Positions 1 to 11,799 of a DNA stretch of 64,000 nucleotides are shown one piece after another. This DNA is from Microbacterium trichothecenolyticum. GTDB lineage: Bacteria > Actinomycetota > Actinomycetes > Actinomycetales > Microbacteriaceae. The notes beneath the pieces were generated by a model. It worked only from the letters and a program-made list of their open reading frames with translations. It did no database searches and was not told where the DNA came from. Where the stretch lies: the NCBI RefSeq assembly GCF_030818955.1, contig NZ_JAUTBF010000001.1, forward strand, positions 868,001 through 932,000, read 5' to 3'. The position numbers and the translations under genes were made by a program. Every line of letters begins with the position of its first letter. Position 1 is the stretch's first letter.

Positions 1-100
1 GCGGAGGTCGCTGCGGGCTGACACGGACATGGGATGCCGGAACCCCGGTCTGGAGCAGCGCCGTGCCGCTGACCCTGGCACGGGATGCCACGACCCTCGC

Positions 101-559
101 GTGACGCGGGAGCGATGCCGCGCCGCCGACGTGCCGGCGCTCACCGCGTTTCTCCGCGAGGTCGACCTGACGTTGAGCAGCCTCAACGCCCCCGAGGTAC
201 GGCTGTGGATCGAGCGGGATGAAAGCGGCGCGGTCGTCGGGAGCACCGGCTACGAGCTCAGCGCCGACGGTGCGCACGCGCTCATCCGCAGCGTTGCCGT
301 CGCCCCGGCGACCCGGTCTCGCGGGCGCGGCACGGCTCTGGCCCGGTTCGCCCTCGACCAGGCGGCCGCCGAGGGTGCCCGCACCGCCTGGCTGTTCAGC
401 CGCCGTTCGGGCCCGTTCTGGCAGAGTCTGGGCTTCGTCCCCGCCGACCGCGAAGAGCTCGCCGCTGCGCTGACCGACACCCACCAGGTGAGACTCTTCA
501 CCGAGACCGGTCAGCTCGGCACCGAGGTCGCCTGGAACCGCCGCCTGCGGCAGATGTGA
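101..559 (+). CDS. GNAT-family N-acetyltransferase, possibly ArsN2-like
   Basis: A 152-residue protein with the GNAT acetyl-CoA-binding signature: the beta4 strand SVAVAPATRSRGRGTAL (motif A, R/Q-x-x-G-x-G/A) followed by a helix, then a motif B region ending in FWQSLGF. The C-terminal third (residues about 110-150) has the layout of ArsN2-type acetyltransferases, but the substrate cannot be read from sequence. I chose the GTG at 101 because the protein then begins just before the first GNAT strand (RCRAADVPALTAFL); the open frame runs back to an ATG at 29, but those 24 residues have the composition of noncoding GC-rich DNA. No ribosome-binding site stands out. It is transcribed alone, ahead of the frameshifted DUF1345 gene. 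Family assignment is sure, substrate unknown. Confidence 0.75.
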   Translation: MTRERCRAADVPALTAFLREVDLTLSSLNAPEVRLWIERDESGAVVGSTGYELSADGAHALIRSVAVAPATRSRGRGTALARFALDQAAAEGARTAWLFSRRSGPFWQSLGFVPADREELAAALTDTHQVRLFTETGQLGTEVAWNRRLRQM

Positions 560-788
560 CGCGGTCGCTCTGGCTGGATCTGACGCCGTCGGTCGCGGTC
601 GATCCCGTGAGCGGGTCGGGTGCGACCTCTCCCCCCGGGAGGACGATCCGGCGCGCGGCGTCGGCCGTGCGGCATCCGTCCTCCGTTCCCGTGGTCCCGC
701 CCAGACGAGCAGCGCCAGAGCTGTCCAGCCCATTCGCCACGCGCGGTACGGGCTGCGACGGTGCTCCCTCGCTACCAGGGGAGCAACC

Positions 789-1416
789 ATGTCGCACATC
801 ACACGCAAGGCGGCGATCGCCGCGATCGTCGGGGTGCTCGTCGGGCTCATCCCCGTCTTCCTCGGCGCCACCGAGCTCGCGCCGCTCGTCGGTTGGGCGG
901 TCGCCGCCGCCGTGTTCCTGACGTGGGCGTGGACCGTGGCCTGGCCCGCCGATCCCGAGAAGACCCGTCGCCTGGCGACCCAAGAGGAGCGCGCGCAGAC
1001 TCGTCGACACGCTCATCATCGGGGTGACCTTCGTCGGCCTGATCGGCGTGGTGCTGGCTCTTATCCGCAGCCAGCAGAAGGACCCGATCGGCTCGGCCTG
1101 CGCCATCCTTGCGGTCGTCGGCGTGGTCGCGTCGTGGGCCGTGGTCAACACCGTCTACGCGTTCAAGTGCGCCCGCATGTACTACCTCGACGACACCCAC
1201 CGCTTCGACTTCGACCAGGAAGAAGACCCGTCGTACAGCGACTTCGCGTACGCCGCATTCGACATCGGCATGTCGTACAGCTTGAGCAGCGTGACCCAGT
1301 CGTCGACGCCCTCGCGTCGCGTCGCGTTCGGGCACGGCCTGCTGGCGTACTTCTACGGCACCTTCGTGGTCGCGGTGTCCATCAACCTCATCACGAGCCT
1401 TACGCAGTCGGGCTGA
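789..1416 (+). pseudogene. DUF1345 family membrane protein, interrupted by one frameshift
   Basis: Two adjoining frames together give one DUF1345-like integral membrane protein of about 209 residues. The first frame (789 to about 996) encodes two membrane helices and a basic loop; the second (about 990 to 1416) opens with RLVDTLIIGVTFVG and carries further helices plus the family-type segment DFAYAAFDIGMSYSLSSV and a final helix. The break lies in a GCGCGCGC tract at 989-996. Adding one GC unit restores a continuous reading (EERARRLVDTL). The start ATG follows GGGGAGCAACC, a good ribosome-binding site. The function of DUF1345 proteins is unknown. It may be a true pseudogene, a phase-variable gene or a base-calling error. 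The 229 bases before it (560-788) hold nothing I recognise. Confidence 0.7.
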
Positions 1417-1461
1417 CGAGGCGGCAGGTCCGCACCCGCCGGGCGGGCAGCGCGGCATCCA

Positions 1462-1530
1462 CGCATAAACGCAATCCGCGCGCATAAACGCGGGGAGAAC
1501 GCGTTTATGCGTGCCGATCGCGTTTATGCG
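1462..1530. repeat. Intergenic repeat family A, copy 1
   Basis: Four copies of an 11-12 base unit CGCATAAACGC(G): two direct (1462-1472, 1481-1492) followed by two inverted (1501-1511, 1520-1530), all separated by 8-base gaps. The layout R-R-R'-R' can fold into one long interrupted hairpin. A second locus with the same architecture lies at 18299-18367. It sits between the DUF1345 gene and the pyrR promoter, so it could end transcription or bind a protein. AT-rich units stand out against the local base composition. Confidence 0.85.
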
Positions 1531-1659
1531 TGCGTCATGAGCCCCGGGATGCCGTCACCTCGACACGGACGCGTGACCTCGGCCCCGGGCCACCCCGCGC
1601 ATGCACCGCCCGCGCCCCACACACCTCGCCCACGCCCGCCATCGGCCCGGGCCACCCGC

Positions 1660-1665
1660 TAAGCT
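1660..1665 (+). promoter_or_regulatory. Candidate -10 box of the pyrimidine operon
   Basis: TAAGCT matches the actinobacterial TANNNT -10 pattern about 25-30 bases upstream of the PyrR-binding-loop-like sequence, so transcription would begin near 1672 and place the loop inside the leader. No clear -35 element is visible. Confidence 0.45.
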
Positions 1666-1690
1666 GGACCGAGAACCACAGCAACCTTTA

Positions 1691-1712
1691 ACACCGTCCC
1701 GTGAGGCGGAGA
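1691..1712 (+). promoter_or_regulatory. PyrR-binding loop overlapping the pyrR ribosome-binding site
   Basis: The leader contains GTCCCGTGAGGC (1696-1707), which fits the PyrR-binding-loop consensus UCCNGNGAGGY, flanked by bases that can form a short stem (CCG 1694-1696 with CGG 1707-1709). The purine-rich ribosome-binding region GGAGAAGGGAG begins directly at the 3' side and the pyrR ATG is at 1725. In mycobacteria a PyrR-binding loop of this kind is known to block translation of the pyr operon when UMP is high. No terminator/antiterminator pair is visible here, so translational repression is the better inference. Confidence 0.65.
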
Positions 1713-1724
1713 AGGGAGCAGCGG

Positions 1725-2258
1725 ATGAGTACGCGCACCGTCATGCACGATGCCGACATCGCCCGCGCTTTGACGCGCATCTCGCACGAGATCCTGGAGT
1801 CCAACAGAGGACCGGAAGGACTCGTCCTCCTCGGCATCCCGACCCGCGGAGTCACGCTCGCCGAACGCATCGCCTCGCTGGTCAGCGAGTTCGGCGGCAC
1901 ACAAGTCCCGGTCGGCTCGCTCGACGTCACGATGTACCGCGACGATCTGCACCGCAACCCCACGCGGGCACCGCGCAAGACCGAGATCCCCGCCGGCGGC
2001 ATCGACGGCAAGGTCGTCGTGCTCGTCGACGACGTGCTGTTCTCGGGTCGTAGCATCCGCGCCGCCCTCGACGCCCTGCAGGACATCGGCCGCCCCGCCG
2101 CGGTGCGCCTGGCCACGCTGATCGACCGCGGCCACCGCGAGCTGCCGATCCGCCCCGACTTCGTGGGCAAGAACCTCCCCAGTGCGCGCGACGAGCGCGT
2201 GAACGTGCGCCTGGCCGAGACCGACGGCGCCGAGTCCGTCACGATCGAGGGGCGGTGA
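1725..2258 (+). CDS. pyrR: PyrR bifunctional regulator / uracil phosphoribosyltransferase
   Basis: A 177-residue type I phosphoribosyltransferase that binds pyr mRNA when charged with UMP and can also convert uracil plus PRPP to UMP. The PRPP-binding motif [13 protein letters not shown] lies at residues 98-110, the LLGIPTRGV loop near 35-43, and the family-type arginine-rich segment YRDDL at 71-75. Length matches the family. The ATG at 1725 is preceded by GGGAGCAGCGG; a longer frame beginning at a GTG at 1701 would run through the regulatory loop and is rejected. It is the first gene of the pyr operon, followed after 10 bases by pyrB, and its own leader carries the likely binding site, so it is expected to regulate itself and everything downstream to pyrF. 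Confidence 0.95.
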   Translation: MSTRTVMHDADIARALTRISHEILESNRGPEGLVLLGIPTRGVTLAERIASLVSEFGGTQVPVGSLDVTMYRDDLHRNPTRAPRKTEIPAGGIDGKVVVLVDDVLFSGRSIRAALDALQDIGRPAAVRLATLIDRGHRELPIRPDFVGKNLPSARDERVNVRLAETDGAESVTIEGR

Positions 2259-2268
2259 CGATCGAGTC

Positions 2269-3237
2269 ATGAGACACCTGCTCGACACCCAGCACCTCTC
2301 GCGCGACGAGGCCCTGACGATCCTCGACGTCGCCGAGGACATGGCCGACACCCAGCGCCGCGAGGTCAAGAAGCTCCCGACGCTCCGCGGCAAGACCGTG
2401 GTCAACCTCTTCTTCGAGGACTCCACCCGCACGCGCATCTCGTTCGAGGCCGCGGCCAAGCGCCTCAGCGCCGACGTCATCAACTTCTCCGCGAAGGGCT
2501 CCAGCGTCAGCAAGGGCGAGTCCCTGCAGGACACCGCGCAGACCCTGCAGGCGATGGGGGCGGATGCCGTGGTCATCCGCCACGGAGCCTCCGGCGCCCC
2601 GCGCACCCTCGCCACCAGCGGCTGGATCACCGCCGGGGTCGTCAACGCCGGCGACGGCACGCACGAGCACCCCACGCAGGCGCTGCTCGACGCGTTCACC
2701 ATCCGCAAGCGCCTCTTCGGCGACGACAGCCGGGGCCGCGATCTCAGCGGCATCCGGGTCACGATCGTCGGAGACGTGCTGCACTCGCGTGTCGCCCGCT
2801 CGAACGTGTGGCTGCTGCACACCCTCGGCGCGCACGTGACGCTCGTCGCCCCGCCGACCCTCGTGCCGCAGGACGTCAGCGGGTGGCCGGTCGAGATCGA
2901 CTACGACCTCGATCACGCGATCGCCGCCGGACCCGACGCGCTCATGATGCTCCGCATCCAGCTCGAGCGCATGTCGGCGGCGTATTTCCCGACTGAACGG
3001 GAGTATTCGCGACGCTACGGGCTCGACGCACGACGCCTGGCGGCCCTGCCGACCGATAGCATTGTCATGCACCCCGGTCCGATGAACCGGGGTCTGGAGA
3101 TCTCCGCCGAAGCCGCCGACTCGCCTCGTTCGACGGTGCTCGAACAGGTCACGAACGGCGTCTCCGTGCGAATGGCCGTGCTGTACCTGCTGTTGGCAGG
3201 GGAGCGGCCCGACACCGAGAAAGAGGACCTTCGATGA
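2269..3237 (+). CDS. pyrB: Aspartate carbamoyltransferase catalytic subunit
   Basis: A 322-residue enzyme that condenses carbamoyl phosphate with L-aspartate to N-carbamoyl-aspartate, the committed step of pyrimidine synthesis. The carbamoyl-phosphate loop STRTR is at residues 52-56 within [13 protein letters not shown], and the HPTQALLD motif is at 134-141. The aspartate-binding C-terminal half ends with a normal MHPGPMNRG segment. Length is usual for the class without a separate regulatory subunit, and no pyrI is present. It begins 10 bases after pyrR and its stop overlaps the ATG of pyrC by four bases (ATGA), which implies translational coupling. Confidence 0.97.
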   Translation: MRHLLDTQHLSRDEALTILDVAEDMADTQRREVKKLPTLRGKTVVNLFFEDSTRTRISFEAAAKRLSADVINFSAKGSSVSKGESLQDTAQTLQAMGADAVVIRHGASGAPRTLATSGWITAGVVNAGDGTHEHPTQALLDAFTIRKRLFGDDSRGRDLSGIRVTIVGDVLHSRVARSNVWLLHTLGAHVTLVAPPTLVPQDVSGWPVEIDYDLDHAIAAGPDALMMLRIQLERMSAAYFPTEREYSRRYGLDARRLAALPTDSIVMHPGPMNRGLEISAEAADSPRSTVLEQVTNGVSVRMAVLYLLLAGERPDTEKEDLR

Positions 3238-4556
3238 GCCACGCCACCCCCCAGACCCTGCTGGTCCGCGGCGCGCGCGTCGAGGGTCAGGATGCCACAG
3301 ACCTCCTCGTCCGTGACGGCGTCATCGCCGAGACCGGCACCGGTCTGTCGCACGAGGGCGCCACTGTCATCGACGCCGACGGGCTCATCGCCCTGCCCGG
3401 CCTCGTCGACCTGCACGTGCACCTGCGCGAGCCCGGGTTCGAGGCATCCGAGACCGTCCTCACCGGCTCCCGCGCCGCCGCCGCGGGCGGCTTCACCACC
3501 GTCTTCGCCATGCCGAACACCTCGCCCACGGCCGACACCGCCGGCGTCGTCGAGCAGGAGCTGGCGCTCGGTGAGGCTGCCGGCTACGTGCACGTGCAGC
3601 CCATCGGCGCCGTCACGGTCGGGCAGAAGGGCGAGCGCCTCGCCGAGCTCGGCGCGATGGCCGACTCCCGCGCCCGAGTCCGCGTCTTCAGCGACGACGG
3701 CTTCTGCGTCTTCGACCCGCTCATCATGCGCCGGGCGCTGGAGTACGTGAAGGCGTTCGACGGCGTGATCGCCCAGCACGCGCAAGACCCGCGGCTCACC
3801 GAGGGCGCCCAGATGAACGAGGGCGCCGTCTCGGCCGAGCTCGGCCTGACCGGCTGGCCGGCCGTCGCCGAGGAGTCGATCATCGCCCGCGACGTGCTGC
3901 TGGCCGAGCACGTGGGCTCGCGCCTGCACGTGTGCCACCTCAGCACCGCAGGCTCGGTCGACATCATCCGCTGGGCCAAGAAGCGCGGCGTGAACGTCAC
4001 CGCCGAGGTGACCCCGCACCACCTGCTCCTGACCGACGAGCTCGTGCGCGACTACGACGCCCGGTACAAGGTCAACCCGCCGCTGCGCCGCGAAGAAGAC
4101 GTGATGGCCGTGCGCGAGGGTCTCGCCGACGGCACGATCGACATCGTCGCCACCGACCACGCGCCGCACCCCGCCGAGGCGAAGGCCTGCGAGTGGTCGG
4201 CGGCGGCGAACGGCATGGTGGGTCTCGAGAGCGCCCTGCGGGTCGTGCACCACGCCATGGTCGAGACCGGCCTGCTCGACTGGGCCGATGTCGCCCGCGT
4301 GATGTCGGCGACCCCGGCGCGCATCGGTCGCCTCGACGGCCACGGTACCCCGGTCGCCGCGGGGCAGCCCGCGAGCTTCACGCTGTACGACCCCCGCCCG
4401 TCGCGCACCTTCGGTCTCGACGACCTGCGCGGCCGCAGCAAGAACTCGCCCTACCTCGGGCGCGAGCTGCCCGGCGAGGTGCGCTGGACCGTGCGCGCCG
4501 GCATCCCGACCGTCGTCGACGGCGCGCTGCTCGACGCGCCGGGAGTGCTCGCGTGA
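3234..4556 (+). CDS. pyrC: Dihydroorotase
   Basis: A 440-residue amidohydrolase-family enzyme that cyclises N-carbamoyl-aspartate to dihydroorotate. The metal-binding HVH of [10 protein letters not shown] is at residues 61-63, a HHLLL metal/substrate motif occurs about residue 260, and the catalytic aspartate lies in ATDHAPH at about residue 307. It is the class I, multidomain-like type usual in Gram-positive bacteria. The ATG overlaps the pyrB stop and the stop overlaps the next gene's GTG (GTGA), so four-base coupling continues through the operon. Confidence 0.97.
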   Translation: MSHATPQTLLVRGARVEGQDATDLLVRDGVIAETGTGLSHEGATVIDADGLIALPGLVDLHVHLREPGFEASETVLTGSRAAAAGGFTTVFAMPNTSPTADTAGVVEQELALGEAAGYVHVQPIGAVTVGQKGERLAELGAMADSRARVRVFSDDGFCVFDPLIMRRALEYVKAFDGVIAQHAQDPRLTEGAQMNEGAVSAELGLTGWPAVAEESIIARDVLLAEHVGSRLHVCHLSTAGSVDIIRWAKKRGVNVTAEVTPHHLLLTDELVRDYDARYKVNPPLRREEDVMAVREGLADGTIDIVATDHAPHPAEAKACEWSAAANGMVGLESALRVVHHAMVETGLLDWADVARVMSATPARIGRLDGHGTPVAAGQPASFTLYDPRPSRTFGLDDLRGRSKNSPYLGRELPGEVRWTVRAGIPTVVDGALLDAPGVLA

Positions 4557-5056
4557 CGCGCGAGGGCGCCCTGCTCGTCATGGCCGGTGTGGCCGTCGTC
4601 GTGCTGGCCCTGCTCGCCTGGGCCTGGGCGCGACGAACGCGGCGCGATGCGCGCTACACCGCCCCGGTGGGGGAGCTGCCCGACGACGCCGTCCAGACCG
4701 CGGTGTTCTCGGGGCTCTACGTCGCCACGACCCGGCACGACGAGCCGCTCGAGCGTCTCGCCATCAAGGGTCTCGGCTTCCGCTCCCGCGTCGACGTCAC
4801 CGTCACCACGGCCGGCGTCGCCCTCGACCTGCCGGGCCAGCCCCGCATCGCGCTCACCCGCGACCGCCTGGTGGATGCAGCCCAAGCCACCGTCGCGATC
4901 GACCGCGTGGTCGAACCGGACGGCCTGACCCGCGTCAGCTGGCGCATCGACGACGACACCGTCGTCGACACCTACCTCCGCCCTCAGGACGCCTCGGCGA
5001 AAGCCCTCGCCGACGCGATCCGCCCCCTCCTCCCCACGACAGGAAGCGACGCATGA
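4553..5056 (+). CDS. Conserved membrane protein of the pyr operon
   Basis: A 167-residue protein with one N-terminal membrane helix (about residues 4-26, rich in A, V, L, W) followed by a basic stop-transfer stretch [10 protein letters not shown] and a soluble beta-rich domain of about 130 residues that resembles a bacterial PH-like fold. It holds the same place as the membrane protein between pyrC and carA in mycobacteria. The GTG start at 4553 overlaps the pyrC stop, and its own stop overlaps the carA ATG. The function is not established; the position suggests co-expression with pyrimidine synthesis, but no catalytic residues can be named. Confidence 0.85.
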   Translation: MTREGALLVMAGVAVVVLALLAWAWARRTRRDARYTAPVGELPDDAVQTAVFSGLYVATTRHDEPLERLAIKGLGFRSRVDVTVTTAGVALDLPGQPRIALTRDRLVDAAQATVAIDRVVEPDGLTRVSWRIDDDTVVDTYLRPQDASAKALADAIRPLLPTTGSDA

Positions 5057-6214
5057 CCGCCCTGATCACGACAGACCCCGCCGTCCTGGTCCTCGAAGAC
5101 GGCACCCGCTACACCGGCCGCGCATACGGCCGGCGCGGTGAGACCCTCGGTGAGGTCGTCTTCGCCACCGGCATGACCGGGTACCAGGAGACGATCACCG
5201 ACCCGTCCTACGCCGGCCAGATCGTGCTGCAGACCGCCCCGCACATCGGCAACACCGGCGTGAACGACGAAGACCCCGAGTCCCGCCGCATCTGGGTCGC
5301 CGGCTACGTCGTGCGCGACCCCTCGCGCATGGTGTCGAACTGGCGCGCCAACCGCTCGCTCGACGACGCGCTCGTCGAAGACGGCATCGTCGGCATCTCC
5401 GGCATCGACACCCGCGCCGTGACCCGCCGCATCCGCTCCTCCGGGAGCATGCGCGGCGGCGTCTTCTCCGGCGAGTTCGCAAACCTGGATGCCGACGAGC
5501 AGCTGCGCCGCGTGCGCGAGGCCCCGGGCATGGCGGGCCGCAACCTCTCCGCCGAGGTCTCGGTCACCGAGGTCGAGGTCACCCCCGCCACCGCCGAGCG
5601 CATCGGCAACCTCGCCGTGCTCGACCTCGGCGTCAAGCAGTCCACGATCGACAACCTCGCCGCCCGCGGCTTCGACGTGCACGTCTTCCCGCAGTCGGCC
5701 ACGATCGAGCAGATCCGCGCCATCGAGCCCGTCGCGGCGTTCTACTCGAACGGCCCCGGCGACCCCGCGGCATCCGACCAGCACGTCGAGCTGCTGCGCG
5801 CCGTGCTCGGCGACGGACTGCCGTTCTTCGGCATCTGCTTCGGCAACCAGCTGCTGGGTCGCGCCCTCGGCTTCGGCACGTACAAGCTGCCGTTCGGGCA
5901 CCGCGGCATCAACCAGCCCGTGCTCGACAAGACCACCGGTCGTGTCGAGATCACCTCGCAGAACCACGGCTTCGCCGTCGACGCGCCGCTCGACCAGGTC
6001 GTCGACAGCCCGCACGGATTCGGTCGCGTCGAGGTCAGCCACATCGGCCTCAACGACAACGTCGTGGAGGGCCTGCGCGCCCTCGACATCCCCGCGTTCA
6101 GCGTGCAGTACCACCCCGAGGCCGCTGCCGGACCCCACGACGCCAACTACCTGTTCGACCGCTTCCGCGACATGGTGCTCGCGAACATTCAGACCAACTC
6201 GGAGACTCAGAAGA

Positions 6215-6222
<8 letters not shown>
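5053..6222 (+). CDS. carA: Carbamoyl-phosphate synthase small (glutaminase) subunit
   Basis: A 389-residue class I glutamine amidotransferase that frees ammonia from glutamine and passes it to CarB. The catalytic cysteine is C262 in [12 protein letters not shown]; the other triad residues are H354 and E356 in QYHPEAA. The N-terminal CPSase_sm_chain domain covers roughly residues 10-145. The start overlaps the preceding gene by four bases, and the TAA stop overlaps the carB start region, keeping the two subunits in step. CarAB also supplies carbamoyl phosphate for arginine synthesis, so its placement in the pyr operon links it mainly to UMP control. Confidence 0.97.
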
Positions 6223-9498
<3,276 letters not shown>

Positions 9499-9502
<4 letters not shown>

Positions 9503-10359
9503 GCGAGACGTTCGGCCAGCGCCTCAGCGCCGCCCTCGATCTGCACGGCGCCCTGTGCGTCGGCATCGACCCCCACGCCGCGCTGCTGTCGGCGTGGGGG
9601 CTGGATGCCACGGCCGAGGGCGCGCGCGAGTTCGGCCTGCGCACGGTCGAGGCCGCCGCGGGCCGCGTCGGGGTCGTGAAGCCCCAGGTCGCGTTCTACG
9701 AGCGGTACGGCTCTCGCGGTTTCGCGGCACTGGAGGACGTCATGTCTGCCGCGCGTGCCGCCGGGCTGCTCGTGATCGCCGACGCCAAGCGCGGTGACAT
9801 CGGCACGACCATGGAGGGCTACGCCCACGCGTGGCTCGAGCCCGGATCACCCCTCGAAGCGGATGCCGTGACCCTGTCGCCCTACATGGGCGCCGACTCG
9901 CTGCGCGACACGCTCTCGCTGGCGATACACAACGGCAAGGGCGCGTTCGTCCTGACCGCGACGAGCAATCCCGAGGCCCGCCCCGTGCAGAGCGCGATCG
10001 TCGACGACACCCTCGCCGTCGGTGATCACGAGCACGTGGCGGCGCGCGTGGCGCACGACGTCAACGAGGCGAACATCGGCGCGCCCGGTGCACTCGGTCC
10101 CGTGGGCGTCGTCGTGGGTGCCACGGTCGAGCGTGCGGCGTTCGGCCTCACCGACGTGGCCCTCGCGGGCATGCCGATCCTCGCGCCCGGCTTCGGGGCG
10201 CAGGGCGCCGAGCCCGCCGACCTCGTCCGCCTGTTCGGTTACGTCGCGAAGGGCGTCGTGGCGAACGAGAGCCGCAGTATCCTCGCGGTCGGCCCCGACC
10301 GTCTCGCTACCCGCATCGACCAGCGCGCCGCGCTGTACCGGGAGTCCTCGCATGGCTGA
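9499..10359 (+). CDS. pyrF: Orotidine 5'-phosphate decarboxylase (long, actinobacterial type)
   Basis: A 286-residue type 2 OMP decarboxylase, the last step to UMP. The catalytic lysine is K97 in [11 protein letters not shown], and D24 lies in CVGIDPH near the N-terminus. The length exceeds the roughly 230-residue enterobacterial type and fits the actinobacterial type. The GTG start at 9499 overlaps the carB stop (GTGA) and the stop overlaps the gmk start by eight bases, so the pyrimidine operon runs into purine nucleotide kinase expression. pyrD and pyrE are absent from the window, so dihydroorotate oxidation and phosphoribosylation must be encoded elsewhere. Confidence 0.96.
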
Positions 10360-11257
10360 GAATCGCCGTCCGCCCGAGGTCGATCGCGCGGCCGCGTCGC
10401 GCCGTGCCGTCGAAGCGCGTCGCGAACGCGCCGCACTCAAGCGCGACGTGTCGACGCGCGTCATCACGCCACAGGAACTGCTGCGCCGCGGTCTCGCCGC
10501 GCCCCTGTCGGCGGCCGGTGCGATGCGCGTGACCGAGTTCCTCACCGCCATCCCCGCCATCGGCGAGAGCAAGCGCGACCGTATCCTCGCCTCGCTCGGC
10601 ATCTCGCCGGTCAAGCGCCTCGGCGGTCTCGGCACGCGTCAGCGCGACGCGCTGCTCGGGTTCCTCGACGCGCGGTGGCCCGAGCCGGGTCCGCGCGAGG
10701 GTCGCAGTCGCCTGATCGTGCTGGCGGGCCCGACGGCGGTCGGCAAGGGCACGGTGGCCGCCCACATCAAGGAGAACTACCCCGAGATCCATCTCTCGGT
10801 CTCGACGACGACGCGCGCGCCCCGCCCCGGCGAGGTCGAGGGGGAGCACTACTATTTCGTCGACGACGCCGAGTTCGACCGGCTGGTCGCCGCGGGTGAG
10901 CTGCTGGAGTGGGCCGTCGTGCACAACCAGAACCGGTACGGCACGCCGCGCGCCCCGATCGAGCGGGTGCTCGCCGAGGGCGGCACCGCTCTGCTCGAGA
11001 TCGATCTGCAGGGCGCCCGGCAGGTGCGGGCCGCCGATCCGTCGGCGACCCTGGTGTTCCTCCTCCCGCCGAGCTGGGACGAGCTCGTGCAGCGCCTCGT
11101 CGGACGCGGGACCGAGGATGCCGAGGAGCGCGACCGGCGCCTGCGCACCGCTCGTGTCGAGCTGGCCGCGCAGAACGAGTTCGACTACCGCGTGGTCAAC
11201 GACGAGGTCGCGCGCGCCGCGGCCGAGGTCGTGGCCCTCGCCGCCGCGCAACGCTGA
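10352..11257 (+). CDS. gmk: mIHF domain fused to guanylate kinase
   Basis: A 301-residue protein made of two parts. Residues about 15-106 align in my memory with actinobacterial integration host factor (mIHF): a basic N-terminal helix, [17 protein letters not shown], then a helix-two-turn-helix ending [12 protein letters not shown]. Residues about 119-300 are guanylate kinase (ATP + GMP to ADP + GDP) with P-loop GPTAVGKGT at 126-134, [18 protein letters not shown] for GMP binding, and an RL-rich lid. In mycobacteria mihF and gmk are separate neighbouring genes; here they are one continuous frame with no internal stop. The ATG at 10352 overlaps pyrF. An internal start after the linker could also give kinase alone, but I see no good ribosome-binding site there. 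Confidence 0.93.
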   Translation: MAENRRPPEVDRAAASRRAVEARRERAALKRDVSTRVITPQELLRRGLAAPLSAAGAMRVTEFLTAIPAIGESKRDRILASLGISPVKRLGGLGTRQRDALLGFLDARWPEPGPREGRSRLIVLAGPTAVGKGTVAAHIKENYPEIHLSVSTTTRAPRPGEVEGEHYYFVDDAEFDRLVAAGELLEWAVVHNQNRYGTPRAPIERVLAEGGTALLEIDLQGARQVRAADPSATLVFLLPPSWDELVQRLVGRGTEDAEERDRRLRTARVELAAQNEFDYRVVNDEVARAAAEVVALAAAQR

Positions 11258-11353
11258 GGCGGCGGCGGGGCCTCACCGCCCTTGCGATCCGCCCCGGAAC
11301 AGCCGATCACGACCCGCCTGGCGCCCCTCGGCACGGACTCAGCCGGTGTCAGC

Positions 11354-11359
11354 TAGAAT
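11354..11359 (+). promoter_or_regulatory. Candidate -10 box of rpoZ
   Basis: TAGAAT fits the TANNNT -10 pattern about 65 bases before the rpoZ ATG, which would give a leader of roughly 58 bases containing the AGGAGGT ribosome-binding site. No convincing -35 element is seen. Confidence 0.45.
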
Positions 11360-11423
11360 CAGAGGATGCTTCGGCGCTCCCGGCGCCGCATCCACCCCAT
11401 CCCGCCGAACCAGGAGGTTCCCC

Positions 11424-11678
11424 ATGGCCGGACGTGACAAGGGCATCATCGACCCGCCCATCGACGCTCTGCTCGACAAGGTCGACTCGAAGTACCAGCT
11501 CGTCATCTACGCGTCCAAGCGTGCGCGACAGATCAACGACTACTACTCCGACCTGCACGAGGGAAACCTCTTCGACAACGTGGGCCCGCTGGTCGACTCC
11601 ACCGTCGAAGACAAGCCCCTCACGATCGCACTCCACGAGATCCACGAAGACAAGCTGCGCCTGCGCGCGGCGGAGTAA
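11424..11678 (+). CDS. rpoZ: RNA polymerase omega subunit
   Basis: An 84-residue omega subunit that helps assemble the beta-prime subunit into RNA polymerase. The signature region is [29 protein letters not shown] followed by the short acidic C-terminal part [10 protein letters not shown]. Length is normal for actinobacteria. The start ATG has a near-perfect AGGAGGT ribosome-binding site seven bases upstream. It stands between gmk and metK, the usual actinobacterial order, and is followed by a strong hairpin, so it is probably a single-gene transcript or an attenuated read-through from gmk. It ends with TAA. Confidence 0.96.
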   Translation: MAGRDKGIIDPPIDALLDKVDSKYQLVIYASKRARQINDYYSDLHEGNLFDNVGPLVDSTVEDKPLTIALHEIHEDKLRLRAAE

Positions 11679-11725
11679 TCCGCAGTCCTGTCCTTCACAG
11701 TCGTGATCTGTTCACAGATGTGACG

Positions 11726-11758
11726 ATGCCCCGGACGGCTCGCCGCCGTCCGGGGCAT
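11726..11758 (+). terminator. Hairpin terminator after rpoZ
   Basis: A perfect 13-base-pair stem (11726-11738 with 11746-11758) and a 7-base loop lies 48 bases after the rpoZ stop. There is no long T run after it, as is common in high-GC actinobacteria. Confidence 0.75.
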
Positions 11759-11799
11759 ACTTGTGCCCGTCCCCAGCCCGCCAGTAGTCCGGAGCCGTC

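Noticed and set aside
498-1151. A 217-residue minus-strand frame over the DUF1345 gene
   Set aside because: No motif, Arg/Asp-rich, and mirror to real coding DNA.
1462-1530. Family A repeat as a mini CRISPR array
   Set aside because: Units are 11-12 bases, half of them inverted, with 8-base gaps; no cas genes nearby.
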